Shown here piece by piece: positions 27,751 through 37,881 of a stretch of 64,000 nucleotides of DNA. Source of the stretch: Mobilicoccus massiliensis. Lineage in GTDB: Bacteria; Actinomycetota; Actinomycetes; Actinomycetales; Dermatophilaceae. The notes under the pieces are model-generated. The model was not told the DNA's origin. It did not search any database and saw only the letters and a list, made by a program, of their open reading frames with translations. The position numbers and the translations under genes were made by a program. The stretch covers positions 379,299 to 443,298 of the forward strand of contig NZ_LN651329.1 of the NCBI RefSeq assembly GCF_000826525.2, given 5' to 3'. Numbering within the stretch: position 1 is the stretch's first letter; every line of letters begins with the position of its first letter.

Positions 27751-28590
27751 TCAACGAGGGCGGTGGATGATGTCGCGGACGACGAGTTCGAGCGTGAGCG
27801 GAACGGCGACCGACTGCGCGAGGAGGATTCCGGCGAGCACGACGAGTTGCAGCGCCGCCGCCTCCAGCGGAGTCGCGCCACCGAGCAGAGTGCCGACGAA
27901 AGCACCTGGCAGCGTGACGAGCCCGACGGTGCGGGTCTGGTCGAGGGCGGGGACGAGGGCCAGGCGGGTCGCCTCCCGGGTGACGAGCAGGGCCGCGTCG
28001 CGCGGCATGAGCCCGATCGACAGGCCGGCCTCGTACTCACCGCGGCGCTCGGTCAACGCGTCGAGGGCGCGTCGCCCCGCGAGCGTCGTCGCGGTCATCG
28101 CGTTGCCGATGAGGATGCCGCCGGTGGGGATGACCGAGATCGGCTCGAGCGGCAGGAGGCCGACGACGAGCAGGACGACGGTCACGGGCAGGGCACCGGC
28201 GGCGACGGGTAGCAGCGGCCACGCCCGATGCGGTCCTCGCAACCCCATGCGACCCGCGGAGGTGAGCGCGGCCACGATGATCATCAGACCGACGAACGCC
28301 GCCGTGAGCCACCAGGATCCGAGCACCGCCGCGATGAGCAACCCGACGACGCCGAGTTGCACCGTCGCCCGCACGATGGCCACGACCTCGTCGCGCCCGT
28401 TGCCCAGCCCCGCGAGGTATCTCAGGCCGGCCGCGAACCCCGCGAAGACGAGCACGACGACGACGAGACGGACCACGCCGTCGACGCCGCTCACGTCGAT
28501 GAGGGCCGAACCGTCCGAGGTGTTCGGGCCGCTCGCGCCGGTCGAACCGTTGAGGCCGTCCATCGCGGCGAGCAGGGTGGACGTGATCAC
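27751..28590 (-). CDS. FetB-type (UPF0014) ABC transporter permease
   Basis: Membrane protein of the UPF0014/FetB family, members of which act in metal (iron) export. About seven hydrophobic helices span the 279 residues. The family core GGILIGNAMTATTLAG, with RRGEYEAGLSIGLMPRDAA after it, and the second LPGAFVGTLLGGATPLEAA motif are clear. The GTG at 28590 is chosen because a GATACT box sits six bases upstream in leaderless layout. Longer in-frame starts would add Arg-rich non-membrane residues. No ATPase partner (FetA) is adjacent, so the partner must lie elsewhere if one exists. Confidence 0.82.
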   Translation of the reverse strand: MITSTLLAAMDGLNGSTGASGPNTSDGSALIDVSGVDGVVRLVVVVLVFAGFAAGLRYLAGLGNGRDEVVAIVRATVQLGVVGLLIAAVLGSWWLTAAFVGLMIIVAALTSAGRMGLRGPHRAWPLLPVAAGALPVTVVLLVVGLLPLEPISVIPTGGILIGNAMTATTLAGRRALDALTERRGEYEAGLSIGLMPRDAALLVTREATRLALVPALDQTRTVGLVTLPGAFVGTLLGGATPLEAAALQLVVLAGILLAQSVAVPLTLELVVRDIIHRPR

Positions 28591-28596
28591 CCTGCG

Positions 28597-28602
28597 AGTA
28601 TC
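28597..28602 (-). promoter_or_regulatory. Leaderless-type -10 box of the FetB-like gene
   Basis: GATACT on the minus strand, six bases before the GTG at 28590. It lies in the divergent region shared with hisD. Confidence 0.5.
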
Positions 28603-28711
28603 GCCAACTCGCGGCCGCCGTGCGAGGAGACCGTCGTCCTCGAGACCGTCGGACCCCTCCCGCAGCATCGACGGTCGGAGTGCAGTCGCCGAACGACCCG
28701 GACGTCCCACC

Positions 28712-28717
28712 TAGACT
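28712..28717 (+). promoter_or_regulatory. Leaderless-type -10 box of hisD
   Basis: TAGACT with six bases to the hisD GTG and no Shine-Dalgarno; probable start of the his transcript. Confidence 0.6.
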
Positions 28718-28723
28718 GATCCG

Positions 28724-30109
28724 GTGATCTCCCGTCTCGACCTGCGTGGCAGTGCCCTGTCCGATCTCGGCCCACGTGGCCTGCGTGACGTTCTCCCCCG
28801 AGCCGAGTACGACGTCGCCGACGCGCTGGAGGCCGTTCGGCCCATCTGCGAGGCGGTGCGCGACCGCGGTGCGACCGCCCTGCGCGAGTTCGGCGAGCGA
28901 TTCGACGGCGTCGCCCCGACCCGCCTACGCGTGCCGCCGGAGGTGCTGGCCGCTGCGCTCGAGGCCCTGGATCCGGAGGTGCGGGCGGCGCTGGAGGAGT
29001 CGATCCGCCGCGCCCGGCTCGTCCACGCCGACCAGATGCCGCGTGAGCACGTGACCACGGTCACGCGAGGCGGCACGGTCGCGCAGCGGTGGATCCCCGT
29101 CGAGCGCGTCGGGCTCTACGTTCCCGGCGGTCTCGCGGTCTACCCGAGCAGCGTCGTCATGAACGTCGTCCCCGCCCAGGAGGCCGGGGTGAGCGCGCTC
29201 GCGGTCGCGAGCCCGCCGCAGCGCGACAACACCGGTGTCTTCGCCGGCTACCCGCACCCGACCGTCCTCGGGGCCTGCGCGCTCCTCGGTGTCGACGAGG
29301 TCTACGCGGTCGGTGGCGCCCAGGCGGTCGCGATGTTCGCCTACGGCGCCCGTGAGGAGAACGGCGAATCCGTCTGCGAGCCGGTCGACCTCGTCACCGG
29401 GCCCGGCAACGTCTACGTCGCCTCGGCCAAGCGACTGCTACGCGGGGTCATCGGCATCGACGCCGAGGCGGGCCCCACCGAGATCGCGATCCTCGCCGAC
29501 GACTCGGCCGGCCCGGCGCACGTCGCCGCCGACCTCGTGAGCCAGGCCGAGCACGACACCCTGGCCGCGTCTGTGCTCGTCACCGACTCCGAGGAGTTCG
29601 CCGCCCGGGTCGAGGAGGCGCTCGAGGCCCAGGTCGCTCGCACCAAGCACCACGAGCGGGTCCTCGCGGCTCTCGGCGGGCGCCAGTCGGCCATCGTCCT
29701 CGTCGACGACCTCGACGCCGGCCAGCGGGTCGTCGACGCCTACGGTGCCGAGCACCTGGAGATCCAGACCCGCGACGCCGCCACCCGCGCCCGCACCATC
29801 CGCAACGCGGGAGCGATCTTCGTCGGCTCCCACTCGCCGGTCAGCCTCGGTGATTACGCCGCCGGGTCCAACCACGTGCTGCCCACGAGCGGCAGCGCCG
29901 CGTTCAGCAGCGGTCTGTCGGTCTACGCGTTCCTGCGCTCGGTGCAGGTTGTCGAGTACGACGCCGCCGCACTCGCCGAGATCGGCCCGCGCGTCGTCGC
30001 GCTCTCCCACGCCGAGGACCTCCCGGGGCACGGGGACGCGATCCTCGCCCGAAGCGAATCCGACCTCGGCGCCCCCGCCGGCGCTTCTCGACCCGGAGCA
30101 CCCCGATGA
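28724..30109 (+). CDS. hisD: Histidinol dehydrogenase
   Basis: Catalyses the last two NAD-linked oxidations of histidine synthesis (L-histidinol to histidine). Family motifs include [41 protein letters not shown] (here [14 protein letters not shown]), [14 protein letters not shown] and DLVSQAEHD, the last with catalytic/zinc ligands. Length is 461 residues with an additional ~20-residue polar C-terminus. The GTG start follows a leaderless-type promoter. It heads the his operon and overlaps hisC by four bases. Confidence 0.97.
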   Translation: MISRLDLRGSALSDLGPRGLRDVLPRAEYDVADALEAVRPICEAVRDRGATALREFGERFDGVAPTRLRVPPEVLAAALEALDPEVRAALEESIRRARLVHADQMPREHVTTVTRGGTVAQRWIPVERVGLYVPGGLAVYPSSVVMNVVPAQEAGVSALAVASPPQRDNTGVFAGYPHPTVLGACALLGVDEVYAVGGAQAVAMFAYGAREENGESVCEPVDLVTGPGNVYVASAKRLLRGVIGIDAEAGPTEIAILADDSAGPAHVAADLVSQAEHDTLAASVLVTDSEEFAARVEEALEAQVARTKHHERVLAALGGRQSAIVLVDDLDAGQRVVDAYGAEHLEIQTRDAATRARTIRNAGAIFVGSHSPVSLGDYAAGSNHVLPTSGSAAFSSGLSVYAFLRSVQVVEYDAAALAEIGPRVVALSHAEDLPGHGDAILARSESDLGAPAGASRPGAPR

Positions 30110-31293
30110 GCACGCAGATCACCCCCACCGACGAGATCGATCGGCTCCTGCGCCCCGACCTGCGCGGACGCACGGCCTACGGCGCGCCGCAGCTCGACGT
30201 GCCGGTGGCCCTCAACACCAACGAGAACTCGTATCCGGTGCCGGAGGAGGTCGTCGAGGCGATCACGCACGTCGTGTCCGCCGACGCGGCCCGGCTCAAC
30301 CGCTATCCCGACCGCGAGTTCACCGCGCTGCGCGAGACCCTGGCCGACTACCTCACCGCGACGGGGGGGATCGCGGTCGCGCCCGAGGAGGTGTGGGCCG
30401 GCAACGGCAGCAACGAGGTGCTGCTGCATCTCGTGCAGGCGTTCGGCGGCCCCGGCCGGGTCGCGCTCGGCTTCACGCCCTCGTACTCGATGCACCCGAT
30501 CATCACCCGCACGACCGGCACGACGTGGATCGACGGGCTGCGCGGGGTCGAACGCGACGAGCCGGACGTCGGCGCGCGTTTCGAGCTCGCGGCCGAGACC
30601 ACCGCGGCCCAGGCCGCCGAGCACGACCCGGCGCTCGTGTTCCTCTGCTCGCCGAACAACCCGACGGGCACGGCGCTCGACCTCGACGTCGTCCGCGCGG
30701 TCTACGACGCGGCGCCGAACGCGATCGTCGTCGTCGACGAGGCCTACGCCGAGTTCGCGCGTCCGGGAACGCCGAGCGCGCTCACGCTGCTCGCCGGCCG
30801 GCCCCGGCTCGTCGTCACCCGCACCCTGAGCAAGGCGTTCGCGCTCGCGGGTGGTCGTCTGGGGTATCTGGCGGCCGATCCGGCGCTCATCGACGCCCTT
30901 CGGCTCGTGCGCATGCCCTACCACCTGTCGAGCACGACCCAGGCCGTCGCGACGACCGTGCTGTCGTTCGCGGAGCTCATGCTCGGCACCGTCGAGGCCA
31001 TCAAGGCACAGCGCGACCGGATCGTCGACGAACTCCCTTCTCTCGGTTACGAGCCCGTGGCCAGCGACGCCAACTTCGTTCTCTTCGGCGGTATCGACGA
31101 CGCCCCCGCCCTCTGGCGGGCGCTGTTGGAGGAGGGCGTCCTCGTCCGTGACGTGGGACTTCCCGGGTACCTTCGGGTGACGGCCGGAACCCCGGCCGAG
31201 GTCGACGCGTTCCTGTCGGCCCTCGCCCAGTACCCGGGCACGCGTCTCGCCGATGCCGGCGGCGAGCCCGGCGACAAGGAGGACCACGCGTGA
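30106..31293 (+). CDS. hisC: Histidinol-phosphate aminotransferase
   Basis: PLP-dependent class I aminotransferase converting imidazole acetol phosphate to histidinol phosphate. The family N-terminal substrate motif [14 protein letters not shown] is present, as are the cofactor residues in [13 protein letters not shown] and [10 protein letters not shown]. The PLP lysine lies in [18 protein letters not shown]. It has 395 residues and overlaps both hisD and hisB by four bases. Confidence 0.96.
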   Translation: MSTQITPTDEIDRLLRPDLRGRTAYGAPQLDVPVALNTNENSYPVPEEVVEAITHVVSADAARLNRYPDREFTALRETLADYLTATGGIAVAPEEVWAGNGSNEVLLHLVQAFGGPGRVALGFTPSYSMHPIITRTTGTTWIDGLRGVERDEPDVGARFELAAETTAAQAAEHDPALVFLCSPNNPTGTALDLDVVRAVYDAAPNAIVVVDEAYAEFARPGTPSALTLLAGRPRLVVTRTLSKAFALAGGRLGYLAADPALIDALRLVRMPYHLSSTTQAVATTVLSFAELMLGTVEAIKAQRDRIVDELPSLGYEPVASDANFVLFGGIDDAPALWRALLEEGVLVRDVGLPGYLRVTAGTPAEVDAFLSALAQYPGTRLADAGGEPGDKEDHA

Positions 31294-31904
31294 GGCAACC
31301 CGCCCCACACCGCACGGCGACGATCCGCCGATCGACCTCGGAGAGCAGTGTCGAGCTCACCGTCGACCTCGACGGCACCGGCCGCAGCGAGGTCGACACC
31401 GGAGTCCGGTTCTACGACCACATGCTCGCGAGCCTCGCCAAGCACAGCCTCATCGACCTCGACGTCCGGGCCACCGGCGACGTCGACGTCGACGCCCATC
31501 ACACCGTGGAGGACGTCGCGATCTGCCTGGGTGACGCGATCGCGCAGGCCCTGGGCGACAAGCGCGGCATCTCCCGGTTCGGCGAGGCGACGGTGCCGCT
31601 CGACGAGGCGCTCGCGCAGGTCGTCGTCGACGTCGCCGGCCGACCGTACTGCGTCCACACCGGTGAGCCGGAGGGGCAGCAGTACGTCGTCATCGGTGGG
31701 CAGTTCGTCGGCAGCCTCACGCGCCACGTGATGGAGACCCTCGCCCACCACGCCGGGCTCGCGATCCACGTGCGGGTCCTCGGTGGCCGCGACCCGCACC
31801 ACATCGTCGAGGCACAGTTCAAGGCACTCGCGCGGGCCCTGCGCGCCGCGGTCGAGCGCGATCCGCGCGTGGAGGGGATTCCCAGTGCCAAGGGCGCGCT
31901 CTAG
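31290..31904 (+). CDS. hisB: Imidazoleglycerol-phosphate dehydratase
   Basis: Manganese-dependent dehydratase of histidine synthesis, monofunctional (no phosphatase domain), 204 residues. Metal-binding motifs [24 protein letters not shown] and, in the C-terminal half, [12 protein letters not shown] and [17 protein letters not shown] are intact. The GTG start overlaps the hisC stop. The following unknown gene begins inside its last 20 bases. Confidence 0.97.
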   Translation: MRQPAPHRTATIRRSTSESSVELTVDLDGTGRSEVDTGVRFYDHMLASLAKHSLIDLDVRATGDVDVDAHHTVEDVAICLGDAIAQALGDKRGISRFGEATVPLDEALAQVVVDVAGRPYCVHTGEPEGQQYVVIGGQFVGSLTRHVMETLAHHAGLAIHVRVLGGRDPHHIVEAQFKALARALRAAVERDPRVEGIPSAKGAL

Positions 31905-32559
31905 GCTCGCGCGCCGGTCCGCGAGCACGACGGTCACCGGCGAGGGCATCGTCCTCACCCGGGCGCGTCCCGACGCGGTCGTGGCCTGGGCCAAGCGCGG
32001 CATCGGGCCGCTCGTCGTCGCTCCGGCGGGGGAGTGGACCCTCGTGGGCCCCGGAGGCCGTCCTCGTGCGCGTTACCCGTACGACGACGCCGTGCGCACC
32101 CTGGCCGGGCGTCCGGTCTCGCGTCGGATGCGTCCCGCGCTCGGGTTCTTCCGGGTCGGGCGTCAGGCCGTCGTCACCTGGCACCCGCGGCGTCGCCTCG
32201 CCCAGACCCGCTGGCTCATCTGGACCCCGCGCGACGGCGTCGTCGCCCCGCGTGGCCTGCCCGCGGCCCGGCCGGAGGACGTCGCGGCGGCCGCCGGGCG
32301 CCCGGAGGCCTGCGGTCTCGTCGAGGAGATCCTCGGCGACGCCGGCGCGACGGCTCCCGAGATCATCGCCGCTCTGCTCGGGGTGCTCGACCTACCCGGC
32401 CTGGAGGTGCTCACGGGGCAGTCCTCGGCCGCGGACCTACCGGAGGCCCGTCTCGTCGTGCCCGCCGACCGGTACGCCCGGGCGTTCGATCGCATCGTCC
32501 GCGAGCGGCGCGAGGACGACGAGGACGACGTGGACGCCGCGGCCCAGGAGGACGCATGA
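31885..32559 (+). CDS. Hypothetical protein inserted between hisB and hisH
   Basis: A 224-residue protein of unknown function. It is basic at the N-terminus, has several Trp/Arg-rich strands ([34 protein letters not shown]) and ends in a very acidic tail ([14 protein letters not shown]). No transmembrane segment or known motif is evident. The GTG at 31885 is chosen for the GGAGGGG ribosome site six to seven bases upstream; it overlaps hisB by 20 bases and hisH by four. Genes of unknown function at this his position occur in related actinobacteria; a role in histidine synthesis is only suggested by the coupling. Confidence 0.75.
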   Translation: MPRARSRLARRSASTTVTGEGIVLTRARPDAVVAWAKRGIGPLVVAPAGEWTLVGPGGRPRARYPYDDAVRTLAGRPVSRRMRPALGFFRVGRQAVVTWHPRRRLAQTRWLIWTPRDGVVAPRGLPAARPEDVAAAAGRPEACGLVEEILGDAGATAPEIIAALLGVLDLPGLEVLTGQSSAADLPEARLVVPADRYARAFDRIVRERREDDEDDVDAAAQEDA

Positions 32560-33266
32560 CCCCCGATCCGACACCGGACTCGACTCGCTCGGCCGTCGAC
32601 GTCGCCGTCGGCGTCGACCCCGTCGAGGGGCGGCCGCACGTCGCCGTGCTCGACTACGGCAGCGGCAACCTGCGCTCCGCGGTCCGCATGCTCGAACGCC
32701 TCGGCGCGCAGGTCGAACTCACCGCCGATCGCGACACCGCCATCGGCGCCGACGGACTGCTCGTTCCCGGTGTCGGCAACTTCCACGCCTGCATAGCCGG
32801 GCTCGAGGCCGTCGAGGGATCCCGCATCGTCGACACCCGCCTCGCGGGCGGCCGACCCGTGCTCGGCATCTGCGTCGGCATGCAGGTGCTCTTCGAGACC
32901 TCGACCGAGCCGGCGCAGCGCCGCCGGGAGGGGCTGACCCAGTGGCCCGGGGTGATCGAGCGACTCCAGGCCGACGTCGTGCCGCACATGGGCTGGAACA
33001 CCGTCGACGTGCCCGCCGGCAGCCGCCTGTTCGCGGGGGTCGAGCGCGAGAACTTCTACTTCGTCCACTCCTACGCCGCGCGCGAGTGGACTCTCGATCC
33101 GCGCGGCCCGTTCGAGGTCGTCGCGCCCCTGGTCACGTGGGCCGATCACGGCGGGCCGTTCGTCGCGGCCGTCGAGAACGGCCCGCTCTCGGCGACCCAG
33201 TTCCACCCGGAGAAATCCGGCGACGCCGGCGCCCGGCTCCTGCGCAACTGGCTCGAGACCCTCTGA
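32556..33266 (+). CDS. hisH: Imidazole glycerol phosphate synthase, glutaminase subunit
   Basis: Class I glutamine amidotransferase that feeds ammonia to HisF. The catalytic triad is visible: Cys106 in GICVGMQ, and His217 with Glu219 in TQFHPEKSG. The oxyanion-strand motif [10 protein letters not shown] opens the domain after an extra ~28-residue N-terminus. Length is 236 residues. Its partner hisF is not in the window. It overlaps the preceding gene by four bases and lies 47 bases before hisA. Confidence 0.95.
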   Translation: MTPDPTPDSTRSAVDVAVGVDPVEGRPHVAVLDYGSGNLRSAVRMLERLGAQVELTADRDTAIGADGLLVPGVGNFHACIAGLEAVEGSRIVDTRLAGGRPVLGICVGMQVLFETSTEPAQRRREGLTQWPGVIERLQADVVPHMGWNTVDVPAGSRLFAGVERENFYFVHSYAAREWTLDPRGPFEVVAPLVTWADHGGPFVAAVENGPLSATQFHPEKSGDAGARLLRNWLETL

Positions 33267-33313
33267 CCCCCGCCCCGCATGCCGCCGGCCACGCCCCGCG
33301 GCGAAGGAGAACC

Positions 33314-34054
33314 ATGACTCAGACCAGCCCGATCCTCGAACTCCTGCCCGCCGTCGACGTCGTCGACGGGCGCGCGGTGCAACTCGTCCAAGGGGTCGCC
33401 GGCACCGGTGGGGAGTTCGGCGACCCGCTGCAGGCGGCCCTCGCCTGGCAGGAGGCCGGCGCCCGCTGGCTGCACCTCGTCGATCTCGATGCCGCGTTCG
33501 GCCGCGGCAGCAACGCGGCGCTGCTCGCCGAGATCGTCGGTCGCCTCGACATGGACGTCGAGATGTCGGGCGGCATCCGCGACGCCGAGAGCCTCGAGCT
33601 GGCCCTCGCCACCGGGTGCCGGCGCGTCAACATCGGCACCGCCGCCCTGGAGAACCCGGAGTGGACGGCCTCGGCCATCGCCGAGCACGGCGACCGCGTC
33701 GCGATCGGCCTCGACGTGCGCGGCACGACGCTCGCGGCCCGCGGCTGGACCCGTGAGGGCGGTGACCTGTGGGAGACGCTGGCCCGGCTCGACGCCGAGG
33801 GCTGCAGCCGCTACGTCGTCACCGACGTCGCCAAGGACGGCATGCTCGCCGGGCCCAACGTCGAACTGCTGCGCGAGGTGTGCGCCCGCACCGATCGGCC
33901 CGTGGTCGCCTCCGGCGGCGTCTCGACGCTCGACGACCTCGCCGCGCTGCGCGAGCTCGTGCCGGTCGGCGTCGAGGGAGCGATCGTCGGATCCGCGCTG
34001 TACAAGGGCGCGTTCACGCTCCCCGAGGCCCTCGACGTCGCGGGGCGGCCGTGA
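33314..34054 (+). CDS. hisA: ProFAR isomerase HisA, probably the bifunctional PriA type
   Basis: (beta/alpha)8-barrel isomerase of histidine synthesis. In many actinobacteria the same enzyme (PriA) also does the TrpF step of tryptophan synthesis. The two catalytic Asp residues lie in [15 protein letters not shown] and [15 protein letters not shown], with the phosphate-binding SGGIRD and [10 protein letters not shown] loops present. It has 246 residues. AAGGAG precedes the ATG. Whether it is bifunctional cannot be settled without knowing if trpF is absent from the genome. Confidence 0.93.
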   Translation: MTQTSPILELLPAVDVVDGRAVQLVQGVAGTGGEFGDPLQAALAWQEAGARWLHLVDLDAAFGRGSNAALLAEIVGRLDMDVEMSGGIRDAESLELALATGCRRVNIGTAALENPEWTASAIAEHGDRVAIGLDVRGTTLAARGWTREGGDLWETLARLDAEGCSRYVVTDVAKDGMLAGPNVELLREVCARTDRPVVASGGVSTLDDLAALRELVPVGVEGAIVGSALYKGAFTLPEALDVAGRP

Positions 34055-34890
34055 GCCGGGACGCCGATCCGCCCCCGCACCCGGATCATCTGCGGCCGAG
34101 CGACAGCGGCGGCATCGCGTTCGAGGGACGCCACCTCAGCGACCCCGCGTTCGCGCAGGACACCGGCGAGTCCGACCCGGGCCTCGTCGCCGCGCTGGCG
34201 GCGCTGACCCGGACGGGTACGACCGACGACGTCCGTGACGCCATGGCACGGCTCGCCCACGCCCGCGTGCTCGTGCCCATCGTCGCGACCCCGTCCGCTG
34301 CGGCGGCGGCCCGTCACGGGGTCGCCCCGGCCGAGGGTGAGGAGTTCGACGACTCCGCGGAGATGGCGACGGTCACGCTCACGGCGCCCGACGGCCGCCG
34401 CGCGTTCCCGGTGTTCACCGGCGTCGGTGCCGTCGCGGCGTGGGATCCGCAGGCCCGCCCCACCCCCAAGCTCATGCCCGAGGTGGCGCGCACCGCGATC
34501 GAGGAGGGCTGCGACACGCTGCTCGTCGACCTCGGCTCGCCCCACGCCGCCGTCCTGCGCCTGTCCCACCTGTGGGCACTCGCGCAGGAACGTCCCTGGC
34601 AGCCGGCGCATGAGGATCCCGTGGTGCGGCTCGGGGTCGCCGAGGCGGCGCAGGGCATCGACGGCCTGCTGCGGGCGCGCGTCGAGGACGGCGCCGCCGT
34701 GCACGGATCGGGGGCGTTGCGTCTCGTGCTCGTGCTGCGTCCGGGGCTCGACCAGCAGACGATCGAGTCCGTCGTCACCCTCGTCGGCGAGCGCCTCGCC
34801 GCCGACCCCGAGGTGCGCATCCGCATCGACGACCTCGCCGTCGTCCTGCACAGCGGCGACTCCGCCGATCCCGAGACCCTCGAGGGGTGA
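34051..34890 (+). CDS. SseB-family protein
   Basis: Protein with two SseB N-domain-like repeats ([13 protein letters not shown] and later [20 protein letters not shown]), 279 residues, no signal peptide or membrane helix. The family is named for a serine-sensitivity enhancer and has no agreed biochemical function. The stretch [20 protein letters not shown] is the typical SseB core. It overlaps hisA by four bases, so it is cotranscribed with the his operon, a position recalled as common in Micrococcales. It converges with the next gene, 19 bases away. Confidence 0.85.
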   Translation: MSRDADPPPHPDHLRPSDSGGIAFEGRHLSDPAFAQDTGESDPGLVAALAALTRTGTTDDVRDAMARLAHARVLVPIVATPSAAAAARHGVAPAEGEEFDDSAEMATVTLTAPDGRRAFPVFTGVGAVAAWDPQARPTPKLMPEVARTAIEEGCDTLLVDLGSPHAAVLRLSHLWALAQERPWQPAHEDPVVRLGVAEAAQGIDGLLRARVEDGAAVHGSGALRLVLVLRPGLDQQTIESVVTLVGERLAADPEVRIRIDDLAVVLHSGDSADPETLEG

Positions 34891-34909
34891 GGCCCGCGGG
34901 TCCGGGCGC

Positions 34910-35971
34910 TCAGCCCCCGAACCAGTTGTCGACGGCGTGCGCGATGGCGCGGGCGAAGTCGTCGTCGTGGTGCGTGCGGCGGATCCACGCGTCGAGGCCG
35001 CCCTCGACGCAGCTCTCCATCTCGGCCCGGCATGCCGCCGTGTCGGTGAGGGCTCGCATGAGGAGCTTCTCGGCCTCGTGCGCGTCGGTGTAGAAGAACG
35101 GGTACCGCTCGGGCAGCAGTGCGCGCGCCCACGGCCGGTCGGGTAAGACGCCGATGACGCCCGCGAGCAAGGCCTCGATGTACTCCAGCCCGTAGGACTC
35201 CTCGACGGCCGTCGCGAGGAACGCGGTCGACGAGGAGAGGGCCTTCCAGTACCCCTCCTTGGTCGCGGTGAGCGGGCCCACCCACGCCCAGGGTCGGGTC
35301 GACAGGCTCATCGCGCCTTCGGAGACGAGATCGCGCTGGTGCAGGCGCGCCTCGACACGCAGTGGGGTGTGCTTGCGCACGCGTTCGACGACGTCGATGA
35401 ACTGCCCGGGGTTCTTGCGGGCGTCGAGGTAGATCGCGGGATAGAGCACCACCGGGGTCTCGGGCTCCTTGCGCTCCTGCACCCGGAACGTCGCGACACC
35501 GAGATTGACCCACGCGATCTTGGCCTGCTCGGCAAGGTGCGGCAACGCCCAACGCTGGACGACCTCGCGCACCTCACCGGCGGTGCGCTCGGAGTTGCAG
35601 AAGGTGGGGAACAGGGCGAACGAGAGCCCGAGAGCGGCGAAGTTGACGGGGTGGTGGTACATCGACGGGTTGCGCCACGCGAAGTTCATGAGCATCGGCT
35701 CGTCGCCGCGGGAGTGCAGCGTCTGCCAGACGGCCACCGAGTCGAGGACGTCCATGTTGATGACGACCGTGTCGGCGGCGTCGACGAACTCCAGCGGCAC
35801 CATGTCGAACCCGTCGCAGCGCCGGGCATCGTGACCGATGAGCGCGGCGCCCGGAAAGATCTTGAGCAGGCGCCGCACGAGCGTCGCCCCCGCGTCCTGG
35901 CCCAGGATCCTTCCGTCGGCATCGACGAGGGTCTCGTGATCGATGAATCCGTACTTGACGGCGACCTTCAT
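34910..35971 (-). CDS. Glycosyltransferase-like protein (GT-B fold), unknown substrate
   Basis: A 353-residue soluble protein with a two-domain pattern. The second half carries EESYGLEYIEALLAGVIGVLPD, the E-x7-E type donor-binding region of GT4-clan glycosyltransferases. The N-terminal half has Rossmann-like strands (VVINMDVLDSVAVWQTL, PMLMNFAWRNPSMYHHPV). A GAGGAGG ribosome site precedes the ATG. It is a lone minus-strand gene between plus-strand operons and is flanked by no other sugar genes. Substrate and product are unknown. Confidence 0.7.
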   Translation of the reverse strand: MKVAVKYGFIDHETLVDADGRILGQDAGATLVRRLLKIFPGAALIGHDARRCDGFDMVPLEFVDAADTVVINMDVLDSVAVWQTLHSRGDEPMLMNFAWRNPSMYHHPVNFAALGLSFALFPTFCNSERTAGEVREVVQRWALPHLAEQAKIAWVNLGVATFRVQERKEPETPVVLYPAIYLDARKNPGQFIDVVERVRKHTPLRVEARLHQRDLVSEGAMSLSTRPWAWVGPLTATKEGYWKALSSSTAFLATAVEESYGLEYIEALLAGVIGVLPDRPWARALLPERYPFFYTDAHEAEKLLMRALTDTAACRAEMESCVEGGLDAWIRRTHHDDDFARAIAHAVDNWFGG

Positions 35972-36520
35972 TGTGCGCGCCTCCTCGAGCTACGAACCGG
36001 CCTCGGCGTCGGCCCGTGCCGCCAGGCTAGGCGCGTCGCCGCCGCCCACCACGTGGCCAAGGTCCTGTGGACGACTCGTGGCTTCGGGAGGGACACCGGC
36101 GTGCCGCCGGGGATCCGCGCCGCGCGACGAGGTCCGATCGCGGTCGGCCTTGGCCGGCCTCCACCCAGTTTGGTATCCTCTTACCGATCGGTCGTGTCGT
36201 GCCGTCATCGCCCTTCCTCCGCCAGAGTGTCGAAGAGCTGTGCCGACCAGCACGATCGCCCCAAGTGAAGCCGCTCACCACGCTTCCACCCTCTGGCCGC
36301 CAACAGGTCACCGGGTCGCCGAGGCTCCCGTCCACGGGATGTCCGCCTGCAGGTGCCGACTCTCTCGTCGGCCGCGGTGCAGGTGCCGGCGGTGGTGATT
36401 CCGGCCTTTCGTGGGGAGCCCACGAAGGGCCGTCGTCGTATCTGCCGAGCTTCTCGGCGCGAGGCCGGCCCCCACGCGGGTGGCACGCCCGAACGACAGC
36501 ATTGAGACAAGGAGCTCGAC
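35972..36520 (+). promoter_or_regulatory. 549-base leader and promoter region upstream of infC
   Basis: No convincing protein gene. A plausible sigma-A promoter is TTGGCC (36150-36155), an 18-base spacer, and TATCCT (36174-36179). If used, the infC transcript has a ~330-base leader, long enough for regulation. The leader contains the 13-bp hairpin at 36402-36432. The far left end would carry the minus-strand glycosyltransferase promoter. Confidence 0.45.
36402..36432 (+). promoter_or_regulatory. Stable hairpin in the infC leader
   Basis: 36402-36414 pairs with 36420-36432 (13 pairs, one G-U) around a five-base GGAGC loop, about 90 bases before the infC start. The infC-rpmI-rplT operon is autoregulated through leader RNA in several bacteria; this hairpin is a candidate element, with no direct proof here. 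Confidence 0.5.
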
Positions 36521-37111
36521 ATCAGCGAAGCCCGTATCAACGACCGCATCCGTGTCCCGCAGGTCCGCCTCGTCGGCCCCAACGGGGAGCAGGTGGGGAT
36601 CGTCAAGATCGAAGAGGCCCTCCGGCTCGCCGGTGAGGTCGACCTCGACCTCGTCGAGGTGGCACCCATGGCCAACCCGCCGGTCTGCAAGCTCATGGAC
36701 TACGGCAAGTACAAGTACGAAGCCGCGCTGAAGGCCCGTGAGGCCCGAAAGAACCAGGTCAACACCGTCATCAAGGAGATCAAGCTCCGCCCGAAGATCG
36801 ACCCGCACGACTACGGCACCAAGAAGGGCCACGTCGAGCGGTTCCTCAACGCGGGCGACAAGGTCAAGGTGACGATCATGTTCCGCGGTCGTGAGCAGTC
36901 GCGGCCCGAGCTGGGGTTCCGCCTGCTGCAGCGTCTCGCCGAGGACGTCGCCGACATCGGCTTCGTCGAGAGCGCGCCCAAGCAGGACGGCCGCAACATG
37001 ATCATGGTGCTCGGTCCGACCAAGAAGAAGGCCGACGCCAAGGCCCAGCAGCGACGAGCACGCGATGCCGCCGCGCAGAACACCGAAGAAGCGGCGCCGA
37101 CCGGATCCTGA
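36521..37111 (+). CDS. infC: Translation initiation factor IF-3
   Basis: Binds the 30S subunit, prevents premature 50S joining and checks the start codon. The conserved N-terminus [19 protein letters not shown] begins at an ATC codon at 36521, with AAGGAG six bases upstream. The first in-frame ATG/GTG lies 24 codons later and would cut off the conserved region. Non-AUG starts are characteristic of infC because IF-3 represses its own mRNA through start discrimination. Other motifs include [13 protein letters not shown] and [17 protein letters not shown]. Length is 196 residues. Confidence 0.96.
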   Translation: MSEARINDRIRVPQVRLVGPNGEQVGIVKIEEALRLAGEVDLDLVEVAPMANPPVCKLMDYGKYKYEAALKAREARKNQVNTVIKEIKLRPKIDPHDYGTKKGHVERFLNAGDKVKVTIMFRGREQSRPELGFRLLQRLAEDVADIGFVESAPKQDGRNMIMVLGPTKKKADAKAQQRRARDAAAQNTEEAAPTGS

Positions 37112-37203
37112 CCGATCCCCGTCGCCACCGACAGCCGTGTCACGCCTGCCCTCGGGTGGGTGGGGCACGACCACACGAAAGACTCGCAAGGAGAGACGGC
37201 ACC

Positions 37204-37398
37204 ATGCCGAAGAACAAGACGCACAGCGGGGCCAAGAAGCGCTTCCGCATCACGGGCACGGGCAAGGTCATGCGTGAGCAGGCCGGCGGCCGTCACCTGC
37301 TCGAGCACAAGTCGAGCAAGTTCAAGCGTTCGATCGCGAACGACGTCGAGCTCGCCCCGCAGGACGCGAAGAAGATCAAGCGCCTCCTCGGCAAGTGA
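37204..37398 (+). CDS. rpmI: 50S ribosomal protein bL35
   Basis: Very basic 64-residue ribosomal protein beginning MPKNKTHSGAKKRFRITGTG and ending KKIKRLLGK, matching bL35. AAGGAG lies 13-18 bases before the ATG at 37204 with weaker purines closer. It sits between infC and rplT as in most bacteria. Confidence 0.97.
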   Translation: MPKNKTHSGAKKRFRITGTGKVMREQAGGRHLLEHKSSKFKRSIANDVELAPQDAKKIKRLLGK

Positions 37399-37480
37399 CC
37401 CCTGCGCTGCGAGGTGACGCGCGCATCCGCCGCACCCTCGCAGCAGCCCACCCGAACCACAGCACACAAGGAGACATCAC

Positions 37481-37867
37481 GTGGCACGCGTGAAGCGGGC
37501 GGTCAACGCCCACAAGAAGCGCCGGGTTACCCTCGAGCGCGCGAGCGGCTACCGCGGTCAGCGGTCCCGCCTGTACCGCAAGGCCAAGGAGCAGGTCACC
37601 CACTCGCTCAACTACGCCTACCGCGACCGCAAGGCCCGCAAGGGTGACTTCCGTCGCCTGTGGATCCAGCGCATCAACGCTGCGGCCCGCGCCAACGGCA
37701 TGACGTACAACCGCTTCATCCAGGGCCTCAAGGCCGCCGAGATCGAGGTCGACCGTCGCATGCTCGCCGAGATGGCCGTCAACGACGAGGCCGCGTTCGC
37801 CGCGCTCGTCGAGGTCGCCAAGGCCAACGTGCCGGCGACCGACGCCAAGGCATCCGACGCCGCCTGA
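37481..37867 (+). CDS. rplT: 50S ribosomal protein bL20
   Basis: Ribosomal protein needed for early 50S assembly and the usual repressor of this operon. Starts [14 protein letters not shown] after a GTG, with AAGGAG just upstream. The core [29 protein letters not shown] and [10 protein letters not shown] is intact. Length 128 residues, including a short Ala/Asp-rich tail typical of actinobacteria. Confidence 0.97.
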   Translation: MARVKRAVNAHKKRRVTLERASGYRGQRSRLYRKAKEQVTHSLNYAYRDRKARKGDFRRLWIQRINAAARANGMTYNRFIQGLKAAEIEVDRRMLAEMAVNDEAAFAALVEVAKANVPATDAKASDAA

Positions 37868-37881
37868 GTCGTTCTCCGGGA

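Noticed and set aside
27434..28714. A 426-codon plus-strand frame over the FetB-like gene
   Set aside because: Antisense to a well-supported membrane protein; Ser/Arg/Thr-rich shadow. Only the short piece near 27700 was kept as a clue to the decayed RHH gene.
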